The notes under the pieces: generated by a model | The model's input: the letters and a program-made list of their open reading frames with translations, nothing else | What the model was told of the DNA's origin: nothing | Databases searched by the model: none | NCBI GenBank assembly: GCA_023333565.1 | Contig: JAJKFH010001679.1 | Span: 124,001-188,000 of the forward strand | DNA: 64,000 nt | Direction of reading: 5' to 3' | Source: Puffinus mauretanicus | Lineage: Eukaryota; Chordata; Aves; Procellariiformes; Procellariidae | Position numbers and translations under genes: made by a program | In this document: in pieces, positions 36,300 to 48,800 of the stretch | Layout of the letters: each line of letters opens with the position of its first letter | How positions within the stretch are numbered: position 1 is the first letter of the stretch

Positions 36300-37125
36300 C
36301 AATGCCGGCCCAGTCCACAGAGGAGTGGCAGACCTCATGAGGTTCAACAAGGCCAAGTGCAAGGTCCTGCACCTGGGTCGGGGCAACCCCCATTACCAAT
36401 ACAGGCTGGGGGATGAAGGGATTGAGAGCAGCCCTGCTGAGAAGGACTTGGGGGTACTGGTGGACAAAAAATGGGACATAAGCTGACAATGTGTGCTCGC
36501 AGTCCAGAAGGTCAACTGTATCCTGGGCTGCATCAAAAGAAGCGTGGCCAGCAGGTCGAGGGAGGTGATTCTGCCCCTCTACTCCACCCTGGTGAGACCC
36601 CACCTGCAGTGCTGCGTCCAGCTCTGGAGCCCTCAGCACAAGAAAGACACGGACCTGTTGGAGCGGGTCCAGAGGAGGCCACAAAAATGATCAGGGGGAT
36701 GGAACACCTCTCCTATGAAGAAAGGCTGAGAGAGTTGGGGTTGCTCAGCCTGGAGAAGAGAAAGCTCCAGTGAGACCTTATTGCAGCCTTTCAGTACTTA
36801 AGGGGGGATTATAAGAAAGATGGGGACAGACTTTTTAGCAGAGCCTGTTGCGACAGGACAAGGGGGAATGGTTTTAAACTAGAAGAGGGTAGATTTAGAC
36901 TAGATATAAGGAAGAAATTTTTCACAATGAGGGTGGTGAAACCCTGGACCAGGTTGCCCAGAGAGGTGGTAGATGCCCCATCCCTGGAAACCTTCAAGGT
37001 CAGGTTGGATGGGGCTCTGAGCAACCTGATCTGGTTGAAGATGTCCCTGCCCATGGCAGGGGGGTTGGACTAGATGACCTTTAAAGGTCCCTTCCAATCC
37101 AAACTATTCTATGATTCCATGATTC
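36300..37125 (+). mobile_element. CR1 LINE fragment, plus orientation
   Basis: An 826-bp 5'-truncated copy. Its body has CR1 reverse-transcriptase C-terminal sequence (AAGTGCAAGGTCCTGCACCT and similar). The 3' end is GGTCCCTTCCAATCCAAACT followed by TTCTATGATTCCATGATTC. Numerous frameshifts make it non-functional. It belongs to a different CR1 subfamily from the copy at 33008, judging by the 3' consensus. Confidence 0.92.
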
Positions 37126-39856
37126 ACTAACATTTCTTAGAACAAAAACTGTTGCTACAAACCTTCTAGCAATTTGCTCTGAAAGATCTGGATTTCTTCT
37201 CTATAATCCTGTTCTACAGGGTTGCATTTTGTCACTGAAGTATTAATTACAGATCAATGACTATACCCTAATGCTGGATACAGAAACGCTACCCGTGTTC
37301 TTCCAAGTCATGAAGCAGTTAACTAAACCGTATAATTTGATCTCCTTGTGCAAACTGGACGCTGTGAGAACAGCAGGTGAAAATGCCAGTGAATGTTCTT
37401 CGATGAGCAGTTAATATTCTATAAACCTCTGGCTGGTGGTACTCCCCCTTCAGTATTTTTCCTACATTAACACTGCAAAGGATTACAGCAGTGTAGAAAA
37501 AAAGAAAAACACCAAAAAACCCAAAATAAAAAACAAACCCAAAAGGTATTTAGTCACATGAATCCCACTGCCTACGGTGGCTACACCATTAGCACTAGTG
37601 AGAAAAAAAAACCAAAACAGAACATAAAAACTTTTTCTTAGGTAAGTGATGTGAGAAATTCTATCTGCAGACAAGATTTTAATTAACTTTGATCCCCTCC
37701 CTTCCGTTATGCTGTAGAGAAAGAGGGCATTTTAGTACTTAAGTAAAATGCTACAAATCTGCAAAATGCCCATTTTTGTCCAGTGCTGAGGATGAGATCT
37801 GCATTACGCTGATGTTTGTTTCAGAACTGGAATTTTTATCAGTCTTCTATCATAGTGATGAAAAGCTATTTTATATTTCACAGCATTTATAAATAAAAAT
37901 GATAATGAAAAGGTCAGACAGCTAATTAGCTGAAATGGGAAAAATTGGCCTTGAAACAAGTGAATTAAGTGCACTGCTGCTTAATAATAACACCACAAGC
38001 TCATTTCTCTGATGATAGCAGTGCTGCTTCTCTGAAGCCTGCATTTAAAATAACGCTTAAGATAAAGAAACAACCCTTCCTGCTAATTATTAGAAACTAG
38101 TATTCCATTCACGATTATGCAAATAACACATGCATATATTCACTCAGAGATATGCTGAATTTTCCGATTGCAGAGATAGAGATGGATCATTTGAATCGAT
38201 CAAGTAACAGAAATTGCAACATAAATATGTTGTTATTGAGGCAACGTTTTCATTACTTCCTTTGGGATTTTTTCCAGCATCTCTTATTTCAGGAAGAATT
38301 TAACACCGAAGTTGTTCCGTAGAGTAATTACTACCATATGAATTGTGCTGATAAAGAGAAGTCTTAAATAATCAAGCTATGATTAGCTGTATTTATTTAT
38401 TCTCAGAGATCAGTGCTAAAATAATAAAAAAAATGATAAGCAGATCAAGATGAGACATTTAGCATAGCTTTTTTTCTTTCTTCTCTCATTCTCACAGTAA
38501 CTTTACACTATATTTTTCAAAGATTTGGGGCATAGCTGGCCAAAACCTAGTTGCTTCCCCAAAGTGAACAATCAATCTATTAATTACTAATCTAAAAAGA
38601 TTTCCTACTTCACTAGCTACTAATTTACTTATTTTAACTTTTTAAGCACTTATTCTTTGCCTGTAAGCTGATAAAGATTTGGGAAGATGATTTCATAAAC
38701 AACTTGACATAATTTAGGAAGAAATGAACTCTGAAAACTAGCACTATTCAGGTGTACCAGTCAACTTGATCACAGTATCATTAAAACTGTGAGCAATGAA
38801 TGAATGAAGTCTTTCAAATAAAGGCAACACCGTGAAGCAGCAGAAACTTCCAGACACAAACTCCCCCAGTACCCAGAAAGTAGCTCTTAACAGGCCACCT
38901 TTGTTATGTCTTACAACTGCAGTGGCTGCCACTTTTGTCCCTCCTTGTCTGGTCTCATGTGGTAGGGGGACAGAATCTCTTACTCACCTCTACACCTTCT
39001 CTTTAGATATGATTTAAAATAATCTCCCAAGTGTGGCTGCTATTTTCTCCTCGGATTGTTTTGAGGTATCCATTGTCAAAATCCTGCTCAGACCAACCTG
39101 AGCAACAAAAAAGGTTGATGACCACACACCTTAATAGCAGGTTCTGAGATTCATGATAAGTCATAGATTATAGAAAGACGAAGCCTACCCTTTAAAATTT
39201 CCTAAATATACAAAAAGTTTTAACGTCTGCAAAAATTAGGAATAGAGGAGCAAGGGAAAAAAAGACAACAATATAATCCTCTCTATATTAGGATATATCT
39301 CATGTGAGCTAGAGAAGATCCCAACTTCCTGAAAATAGAAAAAAAAGAATTGCTCTTCCCGCTTCTCTCAGGGTGCACTATTAAAACCATTTAAATAAAT
39401 GAATGCTACCAAAAAAAGAGAGTTACAAACAACAGTACAATACTCAGCCCTATTAGATGGCACTTTGAAAAAAGCTACCTGTGGGTGAGCTGCATAGAGA
39501 TCTTACACACACTGACAAGTTTATTCCTTGAAATTCCGTACAAACCCAGTACGTTTTCTTAACCAGGGAGGCAGGCCTGAAAAGCATAGCTTATTTATCT
39601 TCCCAAAGCTTGTTTGCTATTAGGGAATGATTTTTGTATTGTTGCATTCTCAACTTTTGGTGGTCTTGGTAATAGTAATGGTATTATCATGAATAGCAGT
39701 AGTAGTTTAATAATGCTGCAATGCTGTAACATTTGGGGGGGGGGAAAGCTGTGTAAAATGAGGTCTATTGTAAATGCCAAAAAATGTCATTGACATTTCA
39801 ATTGTGAGCAATAAAAATTAACTGACACCTTAGAAAAAATTAATTTTAAATTTTGG
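37126..39856. other. Intergenic region between OC90 and EFR3A, right part
   Basis: AT-rich, with short homopolymer runs. No gene, repeat or RNA feature was recognised. The EFR3A transcript should end at its right border. Confidence 0.5.
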
Positions 39857-39867
39857 TTTATTTTATT
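39857..39867 (-). terminator. EFR3A: Candidate distal EFR3A poly(A) signals
   Basis: Two adjoining AATAAA hexamers lie on the minus strand (TTTATTTTATT on the plus strand), about 2.9 kb past the EFR3A stop. Other minus-strand AATAAA sites at 42308, 41631 and 40706 could end shorter transcripts. Which is used cannot be decided from sequence. Confidence 0.35.
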
Positions 39868-41275
39868 GCTTAAATATAGATTGCACAGTGTGTTCTTACA
39901 TTTATTGAAACTAGTTCATTAAGTACAGTACAGAATATATGACCATCAGAACAACAGACAAATCAGCCCTACCCTGATTTTAGACAACAGGCTAGTTCTA
40001 TCTTTTGAAATTAACAAGGATTTAATTTACTTTAAAGTGACCCACTACCAAAAGCTATAATTTTTCAAAATGACACAATGGGAAAGAGAACCCAAAGCAA
40101 AAGCTGGAATACATTTAAACAGCTGGATACCGATTTATAAACATGGTGACAGTACTCAAAGTGTTGCAGATAATACAGGGCCAGTATGCATATGGAGTTT
40201 TTAAGTTCTGCAACTTGTCTCAAGAACATAAAGAGATAAGTGAAACAAAGCAGCTTTATACCGTACAACAGCATTCTTAATTCATTTGGTTTCATTCATT
40301 AAATACATATAGCAATAGCTACCAAAACAATACGTTTACAGTCACTCCCATCTCCCAGCTATCTAGAAAGGCCAGAGTGAACCAATTATCAACTTACAGA
40401 TCCCTGAATTTCCAGAAAGGAAGAAATTAAATACCATGTGAACACAGAGTGTTACAAGCTCTTCATTCCCTGCACAATACCTGCACAACACCTGCATTTC
40501 CCAAACAAAGCTCATTTGAACATTGAATACATGGAAACCTATCATTAGCATAAATGAAAAATACTTCATAAACAGAACAGAAAATGAAATGCTGAACCTA
40601 GTTATTTTCACATGCAGCATTCATGCAACAGAATTCGATCACAGAAACAATCCTGTATTTACAGCACAGTCTCCATACTGCAAGAGTGCAAACAGAAGTA
40701 CATTCTTTATTTCTTAGATTCCTTATTTTCTTTTTGTACAAAAGTGCACAGTGTTCTTCTTAAAAAATGACAGTGGATAAGTGTTTTACATTGTATCCCT
40801 AGGTTAGATTTACTATTTAAAAAGTTACAGTCTTTATATAGGCCAAAAAACTATTATGTCTTACCTTAAAAAAACCCCAAAAAGTGAAAACTAAAAGCTA
40901 GAGTGACAACGAGTCCTATTTATGTGTAGACTGTGGTCTGATCAGGCTGATACGCTGCAGCAGTAAAAATCACAACGGAATGCTGTAGATAAGGGGCTGT
41001 TTCGTCATCCACTAACAGCTGTGATTGCACTGTTAAACTGAAAAGAAGGTCTCAATTACCTTTTGAGTTTTGTGAATGCTTTCTGAAAGTCTCAGCATGT
41101 TATCTCATAGGTTTAAGTAGCTGATATTTCTCTGATGTTAAGTCACATCAGGCTTTTAAAAGTAGTCCAGTGGAATACTGTACTACACTTCAAAAAACTT
41201 AAAATCCGTTTTACAGTGGGTTTGCAAATGCTCAAAACAGTCAGCAAATTAGCTGGCCTGATAACCATTCAGATC

Positions 41276-41400
41276 TTAGAATTATGCAATCATAGATTAA
41301 TTTAGGTTGGGACTTCTGGAGCTCATCTAAACCAAGCTCCTGCTCAAAGCAGGGCTTACTGAAGTTAGATCACTTTGTTCACAGCCTGATCACTCTTTAT
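41276..41400 (-). mobile_element. Old CR1 LINE 3' fragment, minus orientation
   Basis: It resembles the reversed CR1 3' end (AATCATAGATTAATTTAGGT, then CTGCTCAAAGCAGGGC) with many substitutions. It is much older than the other copies. Confidence 0.7.
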
Positions 41401-42376
41401 CTAAACTGCTGGCTAACTTAAATGTCTTACATTTATTATAGAAATTTGAGAACATTCATTCATGGTTGTGCTGCTTCAGTCAGATTCAGATAGATTAAGA
41501 GACTTCAAACTTACTATTCCTGGCATCAACGAAAGCTATTTTTCCTTTTTGCCTGCAGAATTTAGTGAGTCATAAAGACAGCCTTGACAATTATCATCAA
41601 AAGCTCAGTGATTTACTATATCAGTTTTACTTTATTTACATTTGAATAGTATCCTCAGATACATAAACCTATGAAAGTTACCATATTTTCCTTATTTCTA
41701 GAAAGGTTTGAGAATGAAACACAAATGAACAGAGAGATGCATCTCTAAAAATGCTTTTGCTTGAAAACACATGTAATAAATTCTTGGTCTTTAAATGGTT
41801 TCATCCAGTTTTCTTTCAATTTCTAAAATATCATTAAAAAGCTGTAATAAACTACAGAGAAATACCTCATAGAATATATTTGTAATTTCTACATTTATGA
41901 TTTAAAATGCCCTCAGTTTATTTTCTGCTATACTAAATATATCTCATGTATTTATACTAAAGCAGACAGTAAAATACTACTGCATTTTCAAAAGTACAGT
42001 CTGTAAACCATACACCTTAAGACATGAAAAATATTGCACAGTTCAGTGCTTCAAGAAGAGATTTCTCCTCTCTTATGCAAAGCAGTTAACTTTTAGCAAG
42101 AAACACAGGACATATAGTGGGCATATATATCTAAAAAGCATGGTATGTGATGCATCAAAAAAATACTTAACAAGTGTCCATTAATTAATTTACTGTACTT
42201 GAACACATGTAAGGTATTGGTTTTTTCCATATATTCCAAAATAAACAAGTTGGCTAGCTATGACAGCATGAACAAAAGGGAGCTAAGGTAGCGCTCCACT
42301 GGTTACATTTATTAAGATGAAGCAAGCCAAAAGCATTCTATTTAGATAGATATATAATTGAGGTGGAAAAGAGGGA

Positions 42377-42410
42377 AAAAAAACAACAAACAAACAAACA
42401 AACAAACAAA
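42377..42410 (+). repeat. Microsatellite (AAAC)n
   Basis: About six AAAC units preceded by poly(A). It lies in the presumed EFR3A 3' UTR. Confidence 0.85.
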
Positions 42411-42777
42411 GAAAAAAGCTTTAACAGGTTCTTCAGTTACAATGGCTCGAATTAAAGGAATTTACAGAAATATGAATTCCTAGTGTAACTGAAATATTCA
42501 TCTATATGGCAAAACAAGTTTAAAATCTGACTTTTACATGTACTCAAATATGAAAACGAAGAAACATGATATATGAAAAACCTAACTTCAAATATATTAC
42601 AGAAGAAAACAACTCATGACAGTCTCATGAGTTTGGCTGGAGTAATCTGTATTTGGCTCATGTCCATCATTATTTTAAAGTTAGTTTAGATGAAATAAAC
42701 AATAAAATTTGAAAACTCATCTTGTTCTTTCTATTGTACTCTACTCTAAATAATGTCCAGCAGACTTCAGAAGACAC

Positions 42778-42883
42778 TTAATACACACAAAGATCTGGAA
42801 ACTTCATCTCATAGACTGGAACAGATTGGTAATGAGCATGTCCAGCAGTAATGGTCATCGTTCCTGAGGGGCTTGGTGGAGGA
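42778..42883 (-). CDS. EFR3A: EFR3A last coding exon with stop codon
   Basis: Minus-strand acceptor CACACAG. It encodes [20 protein letters not shown] and then [15 protein letters not shown], with the stop TAA at 42780-42778. Confidence 0.97.
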
Positions 42884-45800
42884 CTGTGTGAGAAGAATAA
42901 TTAATATATATAATTTATAATTATATAGACTGCTTGCTTTTTTATAACTTGATACACGAATAGCTGAGAAGCAAGAGTATACTACCCTCCCCCGCCTCAC
43001 AACGAGTATTTTATCCTATTCCTGAAATTCTAATTAAATTATCATGCCTCGTTTTTTTCCTTTGTACTCTGGTCTAAATCAACAACTTCACTGATGTTAC
43101 AGAACTACGAAAATGCAAATACTATTCATACTGCACAATGGATGGGCACAACACTCTATAATAATGTCATGTACTATTTTGGGTGTTCATTTTCTAATTA
43201 GTTTCTCAAACAGATACAGCAATGTGAAAACAGCAGCATTCTTCAATACTACTGACATTCTTATATTATTTCTATGTATATAAGTATACTATGATATGGT
43301 TTCTGGATATTCTCCACTATGTAAAAGATTCAAAATAGTAACAAAATCAAAGTGATTGTTTTAGATGAAGACTACTCTTTTTCAGTGTACTGGTTTTGGC
43401 TGGGACAGAGTTAATTTTCTTCATAATAGCATGTATGGTGCTGTGTTTTGGATTTGTGATCAAAACAGTGTTGATAACACAGGGATGGTTTCGTTACTGC
43501 TGAGCAGGGCTTACACAGAGCCAAGGCCTTTTCTGCCTCTCACTCCACCCCACCAGCGAGGAGGCTGGGGGTGCACAAGGGGTTGGGAGGGGACACAGCT
43601 GGGACAGCTGACCCCAACTGACCAAAGGGGTATTCCATACCATATGACGTCATGCTCAGCATATAAAGCTGGGGGAAGAAGAAGGAAGGGGGGGACGTTC
43701 AGAGTGATGGCGTTTGTCTACCCCAGTAACCGCTACATGTGATGGAGCCCTGCTTTCCTGGAGATGGCTGAACACCTGCCTGCCGATGGGAAGGAGTGAA
43801 TGAATTCCTTGTTTTGCTTTGCTTGTGTACGCGGCTTTTGCTTTCCCTATTAAACTGTCTTTGTCTCAACCCACGAGTTTTCTCACTTTTACCCTTCCAA
43901 TTCTCTCCCCCATCTCTCTGAGGTGGAGTTAGCCAGTGGCTGTGTGGGGCTTAAATGCCTACCACAGTTAAACCACAACATTCAGTTAAGTCAATTATTT
44001 TCTGCCTACTACATGTGTTTAAGAATTCTATGACATGACCACCTGAAAGTAGTCACAATTGCTTTATAACTCATTTTTCATTCATCATATTCTTATTGCA
44101 TAAAAGCTTACCGAATGGTGAGTTCCAGTATCTGTGCAAGTCTATCATGAAGCAAGTTTGCCTAGGAAAAAAAATTAAAATTGAGTTATTAACTACTATA
44201 TAATGAACCAAGCTAAAATGAATGTGCCAGGCCATACTCAGCGAGTGTGTTTCACACCACCACATGGCAAAATCTAGGCAGCATTTCATATCTCAATTTC
44301 TTTTGTCACTGCTGAAAGGATTCTGAGCCCTGAAAAGGCATGTGAGATTGTGTAAGCCTGTCTTGAGAGTGCAAGGAATTATATAGCAAATTTTGCTGTT
44401 GCAGATAGGAGTTTAAGAAACCTGAAATACATTTAGTTATTCAAAATATATTGGGGTAAATACTGCTCCAGTTATCCCAGGATGAAATAGGAATGGACCA
44501 TGAATCTAGATTTCAAAGATAGTACAGAAAACATTCAGATGAAGAGCGTATGAGATTTCCATTCCTTTTCAAATGGTCTAGGAACAATCAAAAGCACACT
44601 TTAAATAACTGGAATTTCCCAACCTTAATAGTAGCAGAGATAATAGCTGAAGACAAAGAACTGAACTTCTTAAGAAGTAACAGCAGCAGTGACATGATAA
44701 CATAAATCACCTTTAGCCAGCACATCCCCATTAATGTTTATACTAGTATCTTCAATGCTACAGAACATTTTTCAGAAACTCACTTTGGTTTCACATTGTG
44801 CTGCGATTTCTTCAAATGGCGCTTTTTGGAATTTCTCAATCACAAGACGCCTTTTTTCTTTTTCCTGTTCTTCAAGTCCGTTGTTATCTTAAAAAAAAAA
44901 AGAGACAAATGTTATCTTTGCCTATCAAGTATAAGCGATATAAACCTTCAAACGTGCACCGCAGAAGCAAACAAACACTGTGTTTGAAGTGATGCAACCA
45001 TACTCAAGCAAGCTGTCATCTGTCATTGCTTCTAAAGCAAAATACAGACACAATTTCAGGGAGCTGGTTTGAGGACCTCAGTTTTGCCCCTTCCTTACTA
45101 CATGCTTTAATTACGAGTACATCCAGGCTTCCTTTTGTTTTATTATCTGGACTTAAGACTGCACTTCTCCCTCACTGCACACAAGTTCAGGAGTATCCTC
45201 CCTCCCACTGTCATGCAGACAGGTAGGCAGGATTTTCTATTAGAATTTGGGAAAAGTGAGTTCAACCTCCATAGGCTGAGTGAACCTACAACCAGCTGGA
45301 ACTTTGCAGCATGTAATGAATTTAAGTACCTCAGTGATTAGGCAGGTTTGGAAAACTGTCAGATTGAATTATTGTTTAAAATATCAGTGTCCATTGTTTC
45401 AAACATCCATGTCTAATCCATGTTTCTGACAGGATTTTGGTGGACTGGACAGCATTAATTAGTAATTACTTATAGTGACATGAAATAAGGAAACTGGATA
45501 ATTCTGAGTTCTGGTAGGTGGGTTGCTTGTCAGAAAAATATTCCTTTAAACAAATCGGATAGATATGTATCAATACACTAACTAAAAAATGGAGTGTTTT
45601 TGAAGTCCACAAGGTGTACCTTACAATCTATTTTCTGAATGCATTGAAGACCTGAAGATCGTAATATATAAAAAATATTTAAGTTGTGTTATAAATAATC
45701 ACTCAATGGAATTTGAAAATCTCACGTTATTTATAAATTTGCCCTTACAGGCCAAGCTAATAGATGACAGGTATTTCCAGATGCTTTACATTCAGTCACA

Positions 45801-48800
45801 TTAGCTTCAGAAAATGAATTGACTAAAATTATCAAGATATCATTTCAGAAATTTAGAAATAAATAACTGAAGTTTTAAATAAATTTACTAGCTGAGGAGA
45901 AACAAATGTAATATTTTAATTATGTTATTCTGGCAACACCTTTTTCTCTAGCAATTCCACAGTAAACTAGACCTATGCTGCATAAACACAGTTGTAATAA
46001 ATCTTACCAATTGCTTTCTTCAAAGCTTCAAAGGTGATTTCTTCAGTATTACCAACCTAAACACAAAGAAACAAAACCCCTTGAACCTCACATATAATAA
46101 ACTTCTAAAAAATAAGGAATGTGATAAATACGGAAGGTCAAAATGGCCACAGAGCCATGTTCTTAGACAGCTGTTGCAAATAATAGCAATTGCTTCCTGA
46201 GACCAGCTGAGTTACCAGCAATGTGACTAAAATAGGAGATGGTAGTGGAGGGTAAAGTGAAAAATGGTTACTGCTTTACGCTAACTTCATACTGGTATGG
46301 GGTCCAAATAATTTGGTGCTTTTGTCATAAACATTGGAGCTAAAGGGCTCTTCACAAAAACCTATGTCTGATGCACTGAGAAAATCTGTTCATTTAGCAA
46401 TATGAATACCCATTTGCTGTTGCAGATGTACTTCATTAGGAATTGCTTGGGGCTGCAAAATTACCAAAGATGCATGAACATTTCTCTGAAGACCTCCAGC
46501 TCATGGATCTTTGTGTTTCAATTCTTTATAGACCTCAAGTTTCTGTATCAGTAAGTATAGTTACAGTGAAACCACCGTGATAGTATTAGGGGAGAATGCT
46601 TAGATGGTAGAACAGTGTTCACCTGAATATAACATGGTTTCTTGGCTTGGACTGCCTTACTTTGATCCTTCAAAACTAACTACATGTAAACAGGCAGCAC
46701 TTTTATTTTTCCTTATAAACACTAATCGCTTAGAATATGATTTAAGATAAAAGATCTGTAAGGTAGCAAAAAGTTATTTCACCCAATTCAGAAGACACTG
46801 AATTCTTTCAATTTTTTAATTCACTGACTTGACCTACTGTAAATGGAAAAGCCAGGAGAAGTAGCTGTTTCCTTTTTACATCAGTGTTATTTCAGTGGAT
46901 GGAGCTGTAAATGATACTTTTCTAACAGATTTTACTACATTAGCATTGTATTCTCTATGTCTGAATATATAAAAGGTTAATAAATAAACAGCAAAACTCC
47001 CTTTAAGTCAAATATTTGTGGATATGGCTAGAGATTAAGAGTATTCAGGTTTTGAAATAATCACCTTTTATATGATTCATATTTGGTAAATATTACTTGT
47101 TTATAGCAGCCTTTCAGATTTCTAGTTAACATCCGTAGTAGTTACTGATATATGATTGCATTATATTTCGTTATTAGTATCACAGAAGCACTAGCTGCTT
47201 TTACAAGTGCTTTCATCTTATAAATGGAGACAACCATGGAATAAAGCATCTTCCTGAACAGGATTCACTAACAGACTTGCCACAAAAAACCAAACGTTGA
47301 TTGTGCTGACAAAAGAATTGCATTTGTATTGTATACAATAATCGGTATCTTATGGATAAAGAGTGTTCTACCTCAGAGAGTGTAGAAATGATACCATACA
47401 TATTAATCCTAAAATTTCCATTAATTAAATAGTTTATCCTCTCAATCATAAAGCCTTATGCTCCTTTTTTTTTTTTTTTTTTTCAGTTTAATTCTGCTGA
47501 CAGTTACGGATTGTGTTATATTTACTAAGCTACATAGCAAGAGACCAGATTTAATATCCTCATGGACTTTTTTTCCTCCTCTTGAGTTACATCCAGTGTA
47601 CCATCTTATGTTGCAGGTGGCCAAAACCACGCATTACGAGGGAACAAGAATTAGCAAAAACTACAGAGCACCATTACTGAAGGAAGGGGAAGAGGTTGAG
47701 TCACCATCCCTGGAGGTATTTAAAAGACGTGTAGATGTGGCGCTTAGGGACATGGTTTAGTGGTGGACTTGGCAGTCCTAGGTTAATGGTTGGATTCGAT
47801 GATCTTAAGGGTCTTTTCCAAGCTAAATGATTCTATGAAAGTTTTTCAGATGTTCGTGATTTAGGTATCAAGGTGCAGTAAGCAAATTGGAAAATACTGG
47901 TTTTCCCTTTGTATTCTAAACAAACATTGTAAAGCATCTAACGGAGGAATACTTTTTTTCATGTGTTTCTGATTAATAAAATTCTTGCTTTTAGAAGAGA
48001 CAAACAGTAATTTATTATCCAAGACACTGTACCATATTAAACTGAGAACCCATACAAAGATTTTGATTTATCTACAACTGCTATATCCTCTTCAAAAAAT
48101 GTCTATATATCAATGCTTGACATAACATGAGCATAATCATTTGAAATCTGAAATAGAAACTTCTCTCACTTAATTCTACTTTCAACAGAGATGTTCAATC
48201 ACATATAATCACATATAATACATGATTTTAAAAAAGGATACTAATGGCAAACACTGCCATTCCTATTATGAGCATTTACTTTCTTCAGAAAGCTAAAAAT
48301 TGTGATAACCTGGGTTATTTTTCAAACACTTTTTTCTTCTTGCTCCTAAACTTTTATTTAGTTTATCTGTATCCTTGCTAAAGCACAATATCAAGAAGTG
48401 AACACAGAATATCATCTGAAGTATCATCAGCACAGAGCAGAAAGGAATAATAATAATGATGCGAAACATAAATCACTTCTGTCAGTAAGTTCTAAAATGA
48501 GGCTTGCTCCTTTACAATAGCCTAATATTACATTTTTAACCAACATTCAGCTTGACTCTGTCCACATGTTCTGTTTCATGCCCCAGCCGGTTTGTGCTTT
48601 AAGATGCTAAAGATAGGATTCATTTGCAGGTACAAACACCTCAATTTCAACAGCTAATCTCCATCACAGCCAGCAGAAATCTGGTTAATAAAAATCAGCA
48701 GAACCTTGAAAAAGATTCAGTAGAAATGGAAATTTATTTTAAGAAATACTTCAAATGAAGTGTCAAAAGATGTGGAATAATTTTAATTATAATGCAGTCT

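Larger units (their letters stand above)
39868..42777 (-). other. EFR3A: Candidate EFR3A 3' UTR
   Basis: This AU-rich segment follows the EFR3A stop codon and has no coding potential. It includes an old CR1 fragment (41276-41400) and an AAAC microsatellite. The extent is inferred from the choice of poly(A) signal. Confidence 0.45.

Noticed and set aside
43365..43742. 125-codon frame, similar to the 76-codon frame at 62333-62563, as a conserved gene pair
   Set aside because: Both lie inside related solo LTRs; the similarity comes from the repeat and not from a protein.
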